Shown: one piece after another, positions 15,216 through 23,712 of the stretch | Position numbering within the stretch: position 1 is the first letter of the stretch | Layout: every line of letters starts with the position of its first letter | Assembly: GCA_026129405.1 (NCBI GenBank) | Contig: JAHCID010000001.1 | Location: forward strand, 1,395,237-1,459,236 | From: a bacterium | GTDB lineage: Bacteria > Desulfobacterota > Binatia > DP-6 | Direction: 5' to 3' | DNA length: 64,000 nt | Program-made: the position numbers and the translations under genes | The notes under the pieces: generated by a model | What the model saw: the letters and a program-made list of their open reading frames with translations, nothing else | Database searches by the model: none | Told to the model about the DNA's origin: nothing

Positions 15216-17189
15216 TCAGCCGGCCAACCGGCAGACGAGCGCGCGCCCGACGAGCGACAGCTGCGCGCGCAGCTCCGCGGCGCAGCCGGCACCGAGGGCG
15301 CCGCGCGCGCTCTTCTTGTCGACGATGCGCAGGCCCTTCGCGAGTCGGCGTCCGGCGGCGGTCAGCCGCTTCGCGGTCTTGCGCGCGGACTTCACCGGTG
15401 CGACCAGGCTGGCCCGCGCCGCGCGGTAGCCCGCCGTCGCGGGCTTCGGCGGCCGCTCGCCGGCGCACGTGGCCTGCGCCGGCAACGCGGCCGCGTCGAG
15501 GCACGGCACGGCGCCGACCGCGGCACGCGCGTCGAGCCGGCCGGCGCCGGAGAGCCGATCGAAGCCGGGCGCCTCGATGTCCACCGCCGTCGCCTGCATG
15601 AGCTGCTTCACCTGCGCCGGCGACAGCGTCGGGTTCTTCCCGAGCATGAGCGCCGCGACGGCGCCGGCGTGCGGCGCCGCGGCCGAGGTGCCGAAGAACG
15701 TCTCGAAGCCCGGCACGCTGGTGGCGACGCCGTCGAACGACGCGAGGTCCGGCTTCTCGCGGATCTCGAAGGCGGGGAAGCGGATCGTCGCGGGTCCCGG
15801 CGAGCTCTCGGCCTCGATGGTGTCGTGGCCCGGGTCGGCGACGTCGATCGACGCCACCGCGACCACCTCGGGCGGGGACTGCTGGCCGTAGATCGCCCCC
15901 TCGAGCGACACGTGCTCCATGTGGACCGAGCGGAAGCAGACGAGGCGGATCGTGCGCGCCGGGTTGCCGGAGAAGAGCGTCACGACCAGCGACACGACCT
16001 GCTCCGTGCTCGTCGGGTTGCCGATCGACACGACCTCGACGGGATCCTGCGTGCCGGTCTGCGGGTTGGTGCTCTGCGCGATGACGTTGGCGGCCGAGCC
16101 CTGGACGACGACGAGATCGAGGTCCGTGCCGGCGCCGCCGAACGGCTCGTCCCACTGGAGCGCGCAGGTCGCGCCGCCGCCAGGCGCGAGCCTGATCTCG
16201 TTGCCGGGGTCGCCGGGCCCGCCCGCGGCGGCGCCGAAGTCGTGGATCACGCCGAGCGGCGGCCCGTAGAACGCCGGCGCGAGCGCGTGCTCCATGAACT
16301 CCCGCCGGCGGTTGCCCGCGGACGTGTGGTACGAGACGCCGCGCCCGACCACCTCGCGGGCCGCGTTCGCCAGCGGGCCGTCCTGGAAGAACGGCTCGTC
16401 CGGGAAGGTCACGTCGTCGACGATCACGCGCGCGCCGGCGTCGGCGAGGCAGCGGACGGTCTCGCCCATCTGCGCGCCGCTCTGCCCGAACGACCCGAAG
16501 AGGAGCGCGGCGCCGGGCGCGACGTCGTGCACGATCTCGAGCATCGCCGTGCCCTCGTCGCCGCCGAAGGCGTTGCAGCGCGGGTCGCTCGGCACCGTCA
16601 CCGCCGGCAGCTCGCCCGCCGCCTGCGAGCGCGCCAGCGAGTCGATGCCGTCGGAGATCAGCCCGAGGACGACGCCCGCGCCGGTCCAGCCGGCGGCGCG
16701 CACGGCGTCGGCGCCGAGCCCGGCGTCGCCGGCGCTGACGACGGCGCCCGCCTGCGTGATCGGCGGCGCCACGGGGCGGATCATGGTCACGGCCGGCAGG
16801 TCGGCGAGCGCGTCCAGCGTCGCGACGTCCGTCCAGCCGTCGACGAGGCCGCCGAAGGCGTCGCTCGCGGTGACGATCTCGAGGCCGCGGCGGCGCAGCG
16901 TCTCGAGCGTGCCCGGGTCGACGCCGGTCACGCGCACGTAGACGTGCATGCGGTCGCCGCGGCGCCAGGCGTCGGCGGGGCCGACCCCGGCGCGGGTGCG
17001 CGGGACGGGTGGGGCGTGGCGCAGCTCGCGCGCGACCTTGTGGCTCACCGGATCGGGACCGTGCTCGGCCGCGACCGGGCCGGCGAGCAGCGGGCTCGCC
17101 AGCAGCAGGGCGGCGAGCACGGCGGTGCACCCCCGGGCCGGGTCGGCCGGCGCGCAACCGGTGTCTGCGATCTGCTCCCGCGTCCCCAT
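15216..17189 (-). CDS. secreted S8/S53-like serine protease (Glu in place of catalytic His)
   Basis: Exported subtilase of 657 residues, signal peptide about residues 20-41 (CTAVLAALLLASPLLAGPVA). The Asp motif is VLGLISDGID (D180) and the Ser motif FFGTSAAAPHAGA (S502). Where subtilisins have HGTHVAG this protein has GGDEGTAMLEIVHDVAPGA, putting E212 in the His position, and VIVDDV (D258/D259) supplies a sedolisin-like oxyanion Asp. This is the S53-like Glu-Asp-Ser arrangement. A jelly-roll-like insert (about 330-450) separates the halves. The C-terminal 90 residues carry four Cys and a Lys/Arg-rich helix. Likely extracellular and probably active at low pH by analogy with sedolisins. Confidence 0.8.
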   Translation of the reverse strand: MGTREQIADTGCAPADPARGCTAVLAALLLASPLLAGPVAAEHGPDPVSHKVARELRHAPPVPRTRAGVGPADAWRRGDRMHVYVRVTGVDPGTLETLRRRGLEIVTASDAFGGLVDGWTDVATLDALADLPAVTMIRPVAPPITQAGAVVSAGDAGLGADAVRAAGWTGAGVVLGLISDGIDSLARSQAAGELPAVTVPSDPRCNAFGGDEGTAMLEIVHDVAPGAALLFGSFGQSGAQMGETVRCLADAGARVIVDDVTFPDEPFFQDGPLANAAREVVGRGVSYHTSAGNRRREFMEHALAPAFYGPPLGVIHDFGAAAGGPGDPGNEIRLAPGGGATCALQWDEPFGGAGTDLDLVVVQGSAANVIAQSTNPQTGTQDPVEVVSIGNPTSTEQVVSLVVTLFSGNPARTIRLVCFRSVHMEHVSLEGAIYGQQSPPEVVAVASIDVADPGHDTIEAESSPGPATIRFPAFEIREKPDLASFDGVATSVPGFETFFGTSAAAPHAGAVAALMLGKNPTLSPAQVKQLMQATAVDIEAPGFDRLSGAGRLDARAAVGAVPCLDAAALPAQATCAGERPPKPATAGYRAARASLVAPVKSARKTAKRLTAAGRRLAKGLRIVDKKSARGALGAGCAAELRAQLSLVGRALVCRLAG

Positions 17190-17199
17190 GCCGCGTGTC

Positions 17200-17229
17200 C
17201 TCGTAACGACATGCCGGGTGCCGCGGCGA
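17200..17229 (-). promoter_or_regulatory. possible leaderless promoter of protease gene
   Basis: Minus strand TCGCCG (17229-17224), 18-bp spacer, TACGAG (17205-17200), ten bases before ATG 17189. A GAGG overlapping the -10 could instead act as ribosome-binding site. Confidence 0.32.
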
Positions 17230-17308
17230 GTTGCGAGCAGCGGCGCCGGCTGCCCGCCGGCGGCTCGCGGGGCGGCGCGAACGTGCCCGCGCGCACGCGT
17301 CGAGCGGG

Positions 17309-17460
17309 TCGCGGCGACGCGGGCACGGGCATCGGCACGTCCTCGCGGAGCGCCGCTACGTCTCGCGGTGCACGTCGAGCAGGGCGCGCTCCCCGAAGCG
17401 AACGGCGACCGGGACGTAGGCCGTCGTCGCCAGGGCGAAGACGAGGTGCGCGCCGGGCAT
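17309..17460 (-). pseudogene. remnant of isoprenylcysteine/NnrU-type membrane methyltransferase 3' end
   Basis: From 17460 the minus strand encodes MPGAHLVFALATTAYVPVAV followed by RFGERALLDVHRET, which resembles the last membrane helix and the conserved xxEERDLxxxHGExY segment of isoprenylcysteine carboxyl-methyltransferase-like proteins. A stop follows at 17356; restoring one lost base would continue the frame as Y-AALREDVPMPVP, matching the family end YxxYRxxVPMLVP. No upstream part of the gene is present, so this is a decayed tail. The rest of the 436-bp gap 17190-17625 holds no other recognisable coding sequence; 17495-17530 is an AT-richer stretch that might contain a promoter. Confidence 0.4.
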
Positions 17461-17625
17461 CGGTGGTGTCGCTCAGAAGGCGAGCAGGCAGGGCTTATGA
17501 CCTTTCCTGTCCATTTCAATCCCTCTTGAACCGGATCACATTGAGGCCATCTCGACGGCGGCGGCGTGTGTTCGCCGAGGTGCGGGTGGCAGCCGCGGGT
17601 GTCTCTGTGGTACGGCCGGCCGCGC

Positions 17626-18648
17626 ATGTTGCACCCGGAGCTGTCCGTCGTCGTTCCGGTCTACGAGGAAGCGCTCGTGCTGGCGGAGTTGCACCGGCGT
17701 CTCGTCGCCGCGCTCGACGGCTGCACCGGTCGGTGGGAGATCGTGTACGTCGACGACGGCTCCCACGACGCGTCTCCGCTCGTCCTGGGCGGCGTCGTGG
17801 CCAACGACGCCCGCGTCCGCGTTCTGCGCTTCAGCCGCAACTTCGGGCACCAGGCCGCGGTGACGGCCGGGCTCGAGCACGCGATGGGTGAGGCGGTGAT
17901 CACCATCGACGGCGATCTACAGGATCCGCCGGAGCTGATCCCCGAGCTGGTCGCGCGCTGGCGCGACGGCTTCCAGGTGGTGTCGGCGGTGCGGACGGTG
18001 CGCGAGGGCGAGAGCCCCGTGCGGCTGGTGCTGATCCGCGCATTCTACCGCCTGCTGGGTGCGCTCGCGTCGCTCCCCCTGACGCCCGACTCGGGTGACT
18101 ACCGGCTGCTCGATCGGCGCGTCGTCGACGTGCTGTGCCGCCTGCCGGAACGGCACCGCTACGTGCGCGGCCTCGCGCAGTGGGTCGGCTTTCGGCAATG
18201 CACCGTCGCGTATCGCCGCCAGCCGCGGTTCGCGGGCCAGACGAAATATCCGTATCGCAAGCTCGTCGGGCTGGCGCTCGACGGCATCACGAGCTTCTCG
18301 ACCGCGCCGCTGCGTTTCGCGACGTACATGGGCTTCGCGCTCTCGCTCGCGAGCCTGGCGCTGATCCTCTTCGCGCTCTGGGCCAAGCTCATTCTCGGCA
18401 CGGGGCCGCAGGGCTGGGCGTCGGTCGTGCTCGCCGTCGGTCTGCTGTCGGGTGCGCAGCTACTCGCGCTCGGCATCATCGGGCTCTACGTCGGGCGCAT
18501 TCTCGACGAGGTGCGCGGGCGGCCGCTCTACGTGCTCGCCGACGACGATCCGAATGCAGCGCGCCGGCCGCCCCAGAGCATGGCGCCGAGCACGAGCAGC
18601 GCCCCGCCCGTGAGTGCGCCGCCGGCGACGAGACCCGGCGGCCGATAG
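17626..18648 (+). CDS. GtrB/DPM1-type polyprenyl-phosphate glycosyltransferase
   Basis: Family 2 glycosyltransferase of 340 residues that should load a sugar from a nucleotide donor onto polyprenyl phosphate at the inner face of the membrane. The GT-A motifs are SVVVPVYEE (7-15), YVDDGS (41-46) and the metal-binding DGDLQDPPE (96-104); RGLAQWVGF is the usual acceptor-loop motif. Two C-terminal membrane helices (FATYMGFALSLASLALILF and VVLAVGLLSGAQLLALGIIG) are typical of GtrB/CsbB. The last ~35 residues, after RGRPLYVLADD, are an odd Pro/Ser-rich tail that is antisense to the final helix of the convergent YfhO gene, with which it overlaps by 121 bp. Confidence 0.87.
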   Translation: MLHPELSVVVPVYEEALVLAELHRRLVAALDGCTGRWEIVYVDDGSHDASPLVLGGVVANDARVRVLRFSRNFGHQAAVTAGLEHAMGEAVITIDGDLQDPPELIPELVARWRDGFQVVSAVRTVREGESPVRLVLIRAFYRLLGALASLPLTPDSGDYRLLDRRVVDVLCRLPERHRYVRGLAQWVGFRQCTVAYRRQPRFAGQTKYPYRKLVGLALDGITSFSTAPLRFATYMGFALSLASLALILFALWAKLILGTGPQGWASVVLAVGLLSGAQLLALGIIGLYVGRILDEVRGRPLYVLADDDPNAARRPPQSMAPSTSSAPPVSAPPATRPGGR

Positions 18649-20810
18649 CGGAACGCGACGCGCGACGCGCCCGCGGGCACCGGCAGCAGGCGGAAGGCGT
18701 AGTTCGCGCGCTCGATCGACACCGGTCGGCCGTCGACCGTCGCCGACCAGCCCGGATTCCACTGGTCCGCGAGGACGAGGAAGCCCGGGGCCGGCGCCGT
18801 TACCTGTAGCTCGACATGCTCGGGGTCGTCGCGCTCGAACACCACGGTACCGGTCGTGCCGGACGGGGCGATGCCGGGCCCGCCCGCGAGTGGGGCTTCG
18901 ACGAGCGCCACGGTGGCGAGATCGAGGTCGGCCGTCGCCAGGTGCTCGAGGAGGCGGGTCGGCGGCGTGACGATCTCGACCCGCGGCACCCAGCGTGCGC
19001 GCGGCTGTGCGTCCGGATTCTCGTAGATGCGCAAACCGTCGGCCTCCTCGACCAGGTGGATGCCCGAGCCGAGGACGTCGGGTCGATCGACGCTCGCCGC
19101 CACTACGATGAAGCGCACGGCGGCGACGTCGAGCAGCTGCGGTCGCATACCGGGCGCGAAGGTCCATGGCTGATAGTACCACTGGTTGATGCTGCGGTAC
19201 TCGGCTCCCGTCCACAGCTTGATCATATACGGCGCCCAGCGTCCGCCCGGCTGCGGCTCGTTGTCGTGGAGCGAGCGAACGCCGTGTAGCAGCGCCGTCT
19301 TGTGCATGAAGGCGAAGCCGCTGGCCCCCGGATTCCGGAACGCCTGGTATATCCGGAACTGGCTTCCGGTCCAGTCGCGCAGCCGCGCGTATGTGTCGGC
19401 GTGACGCCAGAGCCGCTCGGAGTCGGCGAGCTCGAAGAGCGTCGGCCGCATGGGCACGAGGCCGACGGCGAGCGCGATCACGACGGCGAGCGCGACGCCG
19501 GCGGCGCTGCGCTGCGGTGTCCACGCAGCGAACGCCCCGCACGCGACGACCGCCGCGCCGAGCACGCGCTCCGATGGCGAGAGTCCGAGCGTGAGGTCGG
19601 CGATCAGCACGGCGAGCGCCGACGCCGCGACCGCGAGCGTCGTCGCGAGGCGGCCGAGCCGCGTGCGTCCCGCAAGCGCCTCGACGCCGAGCGCGCACAG
19701 CGTGGCCAGCGCGAGGCTCACGATCCACGCGAAGCGCTGCGGCAGGCGGAACATCGCGCCGCCGGGAAGCGCCGTGTAGAGGCCGTAGAGCGGCGTCGCC
19801 GGCCCGAGCATGAGGGCGCCGTAGAGCACCGCGAGCACGAGATGGAACGCCGCGACCCGTCGCCAGCGCGGGGCGAAGAGCGCCGCCGCCGCGAGGAACA
19901 GGGGCACGAGCATCACCGGCTGCCCGTGCGCGGCGCGGCGGGCGAGCTGCCCCAGCCATCCGGTCAGCGTCATCACCTGGCCTGGCATGAGCTCGGCGGC
20001 GGTCAGCGGGCCGCTCCGTGCAGAGCCGAGGGCCGACATCGCGTTCGGCAGGAACTGGATCGCCGCCAGCGCCGGCCCCAGCGCGAGCGCGCCGCCGAAG
20101 GCGAGGAGGGCGCGCCGCGTGACCGCGTGGCGGCTCGTCAGCACCTCCCATGCGACGCGCAGCGTGACGACCTGATAGGTGAAGAAGACCGTCTGCGGAT
20201 AGCCGGCGAGCAGGCCGAGGCAGAGCATGACGGCGAGGCCCGCCGCCGGGCGTGTGCCGCCCCGCCGCAGCAGCCGTTCCGTGCACCACAACGCGCCGGC
20301 CATCCAAGGATACGGCGCCAGCATCTGCGGCGCCCAGCTGGCGAGCGCGATCGCCGAGTTGCCGAGCTCGAACGCCAGCGTGCCCGCGACCGCCGCGGGG
20401 ACGCCGAGGCTCATCTCACGGCAGAGGAGATAGAAGAAGAGGCCGCCGGCAGCGAGGTTCAGGAGGATCGCGAGGCGTACGGCGAGGTCGACGTCGGGCA
20501 GCAGCGCGAGAAGGCTCGTCGGATAGAGGAGGCCCTGCGCGGCGTAGAGAGGCTGTCCGGCGTTCAGGAGCGGCGACCAGAAGAGCCCGCTGCCGCCGGC
20601 GACGAGCGCGCGGCGGAGCTGGATCATCTGCGGCAAAAAGTAGGCGTAGAGGTCGTGCGAGGCCGTGCGGCCGTCGGGGGCGACGAGCGGCGGTTGCGCC
20701 GTGTCGAGCCCGTCGCCGACCCAGAGATCGAACGGCACGGCGCCGGCGCGCACGAAGGCGAACCAGGCGCCGGCAGCGAGTACGACGAGCAGCGGCACGA
20801 GGCGTCTCAC
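18528..20810 (-). CDS. YfhO-family GT-C-like membrane glycosyltransferase
   Basis: Polytopic membrane protein of 760 residues with roughly a dozen helices and a large C-terminal outside domain, ending in a last helix (LVAGGALTGGALLVLGAML). It matches the YfhO family, in which the Bacillus member transfers sugars from undecaprenyl phosphate to an extracytoplasmic polymer using the lipid-sugar made by a GtrB-type enzyme. The facing GtrB gene fits that pairing. The first outside loop DLYAYFLPQMIQLRRAL carries acidic residues like those of GT-C enzymes. The GTG start at 20810 overlaps the stop of the upstream methyltransferase by four bases (GTGA), so translation is coupled. Confidence 0.8.
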   Translation of the reverse strand: MRRLVPLLVVLAAGAWFAFVRAGAVPFDLWVGDGLDTAQPPLVAPDGRTASHDLYAYFLPQMIQLRRALVAGGSGLFWSPLLNAGQPLYAAQGLLYPTSLLALLPDVDLAVRLAILLNLAAGGLFFYLLCREMSLGVPAAVAGTLAFELGNSAIALASWAPQMLAPYPWMAGALWCTERLLRRGGTRPAAGLAVMLCLGLLAGYPQTVFFTYQVVTLRVAWEVLTSRHAVTRRALLAFGGALALGPALAAIQFLPNAMSALGSARSGPLTAAELMPGQVMTLTGWLGQLARRAAHGQPVMLVPLFLAAAALFAPRWRRVAAFHLVLAVLYGALMLGPATPLYGLYTALPGGAMFRLPQRFAWIVSLALATLCALGVEALAGRTRLGRLATTLAVAASALAVLIADLTLGLSPSERVLGAAVVACGAFAAWTPQRSAAGVALAVVIALAVGLVPMRPTLFELADSERLWRHADTYARLRDWTGSQFRIYQAFRNPGASGFAFMHKTALLHGVRSLHDNEPQPGGRWAPYMIKLWTGAEYRSINQWYYQPWTFAPGMRPQLLDVAAVRFIVVAASVDRPDVLGSGIHLVEEADGLRIYENPDAQPRARWVPRVEIVTPPTRLLEHLATADLDLATVALVEAPLAGGPGIAPSGTTGTVVFERDDPEHVELQVTAPAPGFLVLADQWNPGWSATVDGRPVSIERANYAFRLLPVPAGASRVAFRYRPPGLVAGGALTGGALLVLGAMLWGGRRAAFGSSSAST

Positions 20811-21415
20811 GTTCGTGGCCGGCCCTTCAGGTAGACGAGCTCCCAGAGCGTCACGCCCCCGATTCCGAGGGGAAACGGTTCGACGACGACCGGCTCGAAC
20901 GCCTCCGCGAAGAGCGCCCGCCAGGCGGCGAGCGGCCGCGGAAAGCGGCCGCGGTCGAGGCGCGCCATCAGCCGCGGCAGCCCACTGCGCTCGGGCAGCA
21001 CGAGGTCGATGACGTGCACGTGGCCGTCGGCGTCGAGGAGGCCGGCCAGACGTCGCAGGATGCGGCTCACGCCGTCTGTATCGACGTGGTGGAGAAAGCT
21101 GTTCACGAGGATGCAGTCGAAGCGCGCGCCGGCGCGTGGGACGAACGACACCGCGTCGGCGGTGACGAAATGCGGCCCGTAGCGCGCGGCGGCCCATGCG
21201 GTATAGCGCGGGTTGACGTCGAGCCCGGTGTAATCGGCGTGATGGAAATGCGGCGTGTTGCTGCCGGGGCCGCAGCCGACGTCGAGCACGCGACGCACGC
21301 GGCCGAGGTCGGTGTGCGCGCGGACGGCGTCGAGCTTCCCCTCGACGAACGGACCCTGCCACAGACGATAGACGGTCTCGTGCTCCAGCAGGCGGTCGAC
21401 GAAGCGTCGCAGCAT
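20807..21415 (-). CDS. class I SAM-dependent methyltransferase
   Basis: Methyltransferase of 202 residues. Motif I VLDVGCGPGSNTPHF, the ribose-binding GLDVNPRY, and the motif IV region FDCILVNSFLHHVDTDGV are clear. It is the middle gene of a three-gene unit: 14 bases after the upstream methyltransferase and coupled by GTGA to the YfhO gene. The placement suggests methylation of a glycan, lipid carrier or glycosylated acceptor, but that is inference. The much longer open frame upstream to 22261 is antisense or out-of-frame to the neighbouring methyltransferase and was not used; ATG 21415 gives MLRRFVDRLLEHETVYRLWQ, a typical start for the family. Confidence 0.82.
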   Translation of the reverse strand: MLRRFVDRLLEHETVYRLWQGPFVEGKLDAVRAHTDLGRVRRVLDVGCGPGSNTPHFHHADYTGLDVNPRYTAWAAARYGPHFVTADAVSFVPRAGARFDCILVNSFLHHVDTDGVSRILRRLAGLLDADGHVHVIDLVLPERSGLPRLMARLDRGRFPRPLAAWRALFAEAFEPVVVEPFPLGIGGVTLWELVYLKGRPRT

Positions 21416-21429
21416 CGTCGCGTCGCGCC

Positions 21430-22230
21430 TCAGGCGGACGCCGTCGTCGCGGCCGGCTTCTGGGCGGCGGCGAGCAGCGACGTACCCATCGGCGGCCGTC
21501 GCACGACGGCGGTCTCGCAGCGCATGAGCTGCAGAAGGGCGCGGTTCATCCAAGCGGCCGGCGGCTCGAAGCCGCTGCGGATGACGTCGCCGGTCCCGTC
21601 GCGCGTCGCCGTCCACACCGTGCGTGCCAGGAGGACGGGCACCAGCGTGAGCCCCCAGTAGCGCAGGTCGCGCACGACGAGGCCATGGGGCGCGAGCGTC
21701 GCGCGCATCGTCGGGCGGTCGTAGCGGCGCAGGTGGCCGGTGGCGCGATCGTAAGCGCTGCGAAGCGCCTCCAGCGCGGGCACGTTCACGAAGAGCCATC
21801 CGCCCGGCTTCAGGTGGAAGAGAACCGAGTCGAGGAAGGGTCCCGGCTCGTGGACGTGCTCCAGCACGTCGAAAAGCACGATCGCGTCCCAACGATCGGC
21901 GAAGGCCGGCAGCCGGTCGTGCACGTCGTAGAAGAGGGTCTCGCCCCGCGTCGCGACGCTTTGCTCGAGCGCGGTCGTGTTGAGGTCGGTGCCGTCGGTG
22001 GTCCATCGCGTCGCACGTTCCAGCTGACGGCGCAGCACACCGTTGCCGCAGCCGACTTCGAGCACGTGCAGCGGCACGCCCACGTCCACGCCGAGCGCGC
22101 GCAGCTGCCGGACGAAGGCCGCGACCCGCCACGCCATCCAGAAGTGCTCCGCCGTCGCGAGGCCGTACCACTCGCTCGGGAACTCGGATGCGACCGGGCG
22201 TGAGAGCACGCGGATCCGCGGTGACGGCAT
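21430..22230 (-). CDS. class I SAM-dependent methyltransferase (UbiG-like fold)
   Basis: First gene of the glycosylation operon, 266 residues. Motif I is HVLEVGCGNGVLRRQLE, followed by TDLN for ribose binding, and the motif IV segment WDAIVLFDVLEHVHEPGPFL is strongly conserved in methyltransferases that act on polysaccharide or isoprenoid substrates. The C-terminal part (YWGLTLVPVLLARTVW) contains one weakly hydrophobic helix that could associate with the membrane. A perfect TTGACA hexamer on the minus strand (22289-22284) is a good -35, though the -10 is poor. The ATG at 22230 lacks a clear ribosome-binding site. It is divergent from the CoA-transferase gene. Confidence 0.82.
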   Translation of the reverse strand: MPSPRIRVLSRPVASEFPSEWYGLATAEHFWMAWRVAAFVRQLRALGVDVGVPLHVLEVGCGNGVLRRQLERATRWTTDGTDLNTTALEQSVATRGETLFYDVHDRLPAFADRWDAIVLFDVLEHVHEPGPFLDSVLFHLKPGGWLFVNVPALEALRSAYDRATGHLRRYDRPTMRATLAPHGLVVRDLRYWGLTLVPVLLARTVWTATRDGTGDVIRSGFEPPAAWMNRALLQLMRCETAVVRRPPMGTSLLAAAQKPAATTASA

Positions 22231-22314
22231 GGGTGACCCGCCGCGAGGCGAGCTTCGCCATCGTGCGCGGCCGCCGTCGAGGGTGTCAAGGTCCGCGGCT
22301 CCACGGCTCGCGCC

Positions 22315-22344
22315 TTGCCGCGTGGCGGCGCGGCTTGGTACTGC
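22315..22344 (+). promoter_or_regulatory. leaderless promoter of CoA-transferase gene
   Basis: TTGCCG at 22315-22320, 18-bp spacer, TACTGC at 22339-22344, six bases before ATG 22351; no Shine-Dalgarno sequence. Confidence 0.5.
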
Positions 22345-22350
22345 CGGCGC

Positions 22351-23562
22351 ATGTCCGGCCCGCTCGCAGGTCTGCGCATCCTCGACCTCGGCACGCGCAT
22401 CGGTGCGCCGTTCGCCGCCACCCTGCTCGGCGACCTCGGTGCCGAGGTCATCAAGGTGGAGCTGCCGGGGCAGGGCGACTTCATGCGCACCATCGGCCCC
22501 TTCGTGGGCGGCCACTCGCTCTTCTGGGCGGTCGAGGGGCGGAGCCGCAAATCGATCACCCTCGACCTGCGCAAGCCGGACGGCCAGGCGCTCCTGAAGC
22601 GCCTCGTGCCGCTCGCCGACGCCATCGTCGAGAACTTCCAGCCGGGCACGCTCGAGGGCTGGGGGCTCGGCTACGAGGTCCTCGCGCAGCTGAACCCCGG
22701 CATCGTGCTGACGCGGGTCTCGGTCTACGGCCAGACCGGGCCGTACCGCGATCGCCCCGGGCTCGATCGCAACGGCATCGCCATGGGCGGGCTCATGTAC
22801 GTGACCGGCTATCCGGACCGCCCGCCGGTGCGGCCCGGCGTCATCGTCTCGGACTACCTCACCGGCGTCTTCAACGCCTTCTCGATCCTGGCCGCGATCT
22901 ACGAGCGCGACCGCCGCGCACGCGAGACCGGGGCGCCGCCGCGCGGGCAGTGGGTCGACCTGTCGCTCTACGAGTCGATCCTGCGGATCATGGAGCACAC
23001 GCTCGCGACCTACGACCGGCTCGGTGTCGTGCGCGAGCGCGAGGGCAACCGGCTGCGCAATTCGGCGCCGCTCGACAACTGGGAGACGGCCGACGGCAAA
23101 TGGCTGTGCATCATCGCCGCCGGTGACGGCCTGTTCCCGCGTCTCTGTCGCGCGATGGAGCGTCCCGACCTGCTGGAGGACCCGCGCTTCCGCTCGATGG
23201 CGACGCGGGCCGAGCACGGCGACGTGATCAACGCGATCGTCGCCGAGTGGGTGCGGGGCCGCACCTCGGCCGAGCTGCAGGCGATCCTCGAGCGGCACGA
23301 GGTGCCGTTCGGCGTCGCCTACTCGGTGGCCGACATCTTTGCGGACCCGCACGTCGCGGCGCGCGGCGCGATCGCGACGGTCGACGATCCGGTGATCGGC
23401 CCCACTCGCATGCAGGGCGTCTATCCGCGCTTCTCGCGCACGCCGGGCGACGCGCCCCACGGCGCGCCGACGCTGGGCGCCGACAACGACGCCGTGTACG
23501 GCGAGCTCCTCGGGCTCTCGGCCGAGGAGCGGGATCGGCTGCGCCGCGACGGCGTGATCTAG
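22351..23562 (+). CDS. CaiB/BaiF family (class III) CoA-transferase
   Basis: Class III CoA-transferase of 403 residues that moves CoA between acyl groups by a mixed-anhydride/aspartyl mechanism. The N-terminal signature GLRILDLGTRIGAPFAA and GDLGAEVIKVELPGQGD are typical; the catalytic Asp is expected in the segment LDRNGIAMGGLMYVTG/RPGVIVSDYLTGVF. The C-terminal part VPFGVAYSVADIFADPHV is the usual domain-swapped end. It probably activates a carboxylic acid for the beta-oxidation-like genes elsewhere in the window. Its TAG stop is the first three bases of a 58-bp dispersed repeat that occurs again at the end of pdxT. Confidence 0.88.
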   Translation: MSGPLAGLRILDLGTRIGAPFAATLLGDLGAEVIKVELPGQGDFMRTIGPFVGGHSLFWAVEGRSRKSITLDLRKPDGQALLKRLVPLADAIVENFQPGTLEGWGLGYEVLAQLNPGIVLTRVSVYGQTGPYRDRPGLDRNGIAMGGLMYVTGYPDRPPVRPGVIVSDYLTGVFNAFSILAAIYERDRRARETGAPPRGQWVDLSLYESILRIMEHTLATYDRLGVVREREGNRLRNSAPLDNWETADGKWLCIIAAGDGLFPRLCRAMERPDLLEDPRFRSMATRAEHGDVINAIVAEWVRGRTSAELQAILERHEVPFGVAYSVADIFADPHVAARGAIATVDDPVIGPTRMQGVYPRFSRTPGDAPHGAPTLGADNDAVYGELLGLSAEERDRLRRDGVI

Positions 23563-23617
23563 TGTCCCGAGTCCGAAGCTCGTTGCCGGAGATCGGGTGG
23601 GATCGCGCCGCCCGGCG
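23560..23617 (+). repeat. 58-bp dispersed repeat, copy A
   Basis: Begins with the TAG stop of the CoA-transferase gene (TAGTGTCCCGAGTCCGAAGC...) and ends in GCGCCGCCCGGCG. 56 of 58 bases match copy B at 48700-48757, which is inverted and also begins with a gene's TAG stop. Upstream sequences are unrelated, so the repeat boundary falls at the stop codon. Confidence 0.8.
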
Positions 23618-23677
23618 CGACCGCGGCCTTGCGGAGCCCCGCGCCGGGACGCGACCGGCGGTCTCGCACGGGGCGAT

Positions 23678-23706
23678 TTGTCGCCGCGCGCCGACCCTGG
23701 TAGCGA
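23678..23706 (+). promoter_or_regulatory. leaderless promoter of slyD-LLM unit
   Basis: TTGTCG at 23678-23683, 17-bp spacer, TAGCGA at 23701-23706, six bases before ATG 23713; no Shine-Dalgarno sequence. Confidence 0.5.
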
Positions 23707-23712
23707 GCCCGA

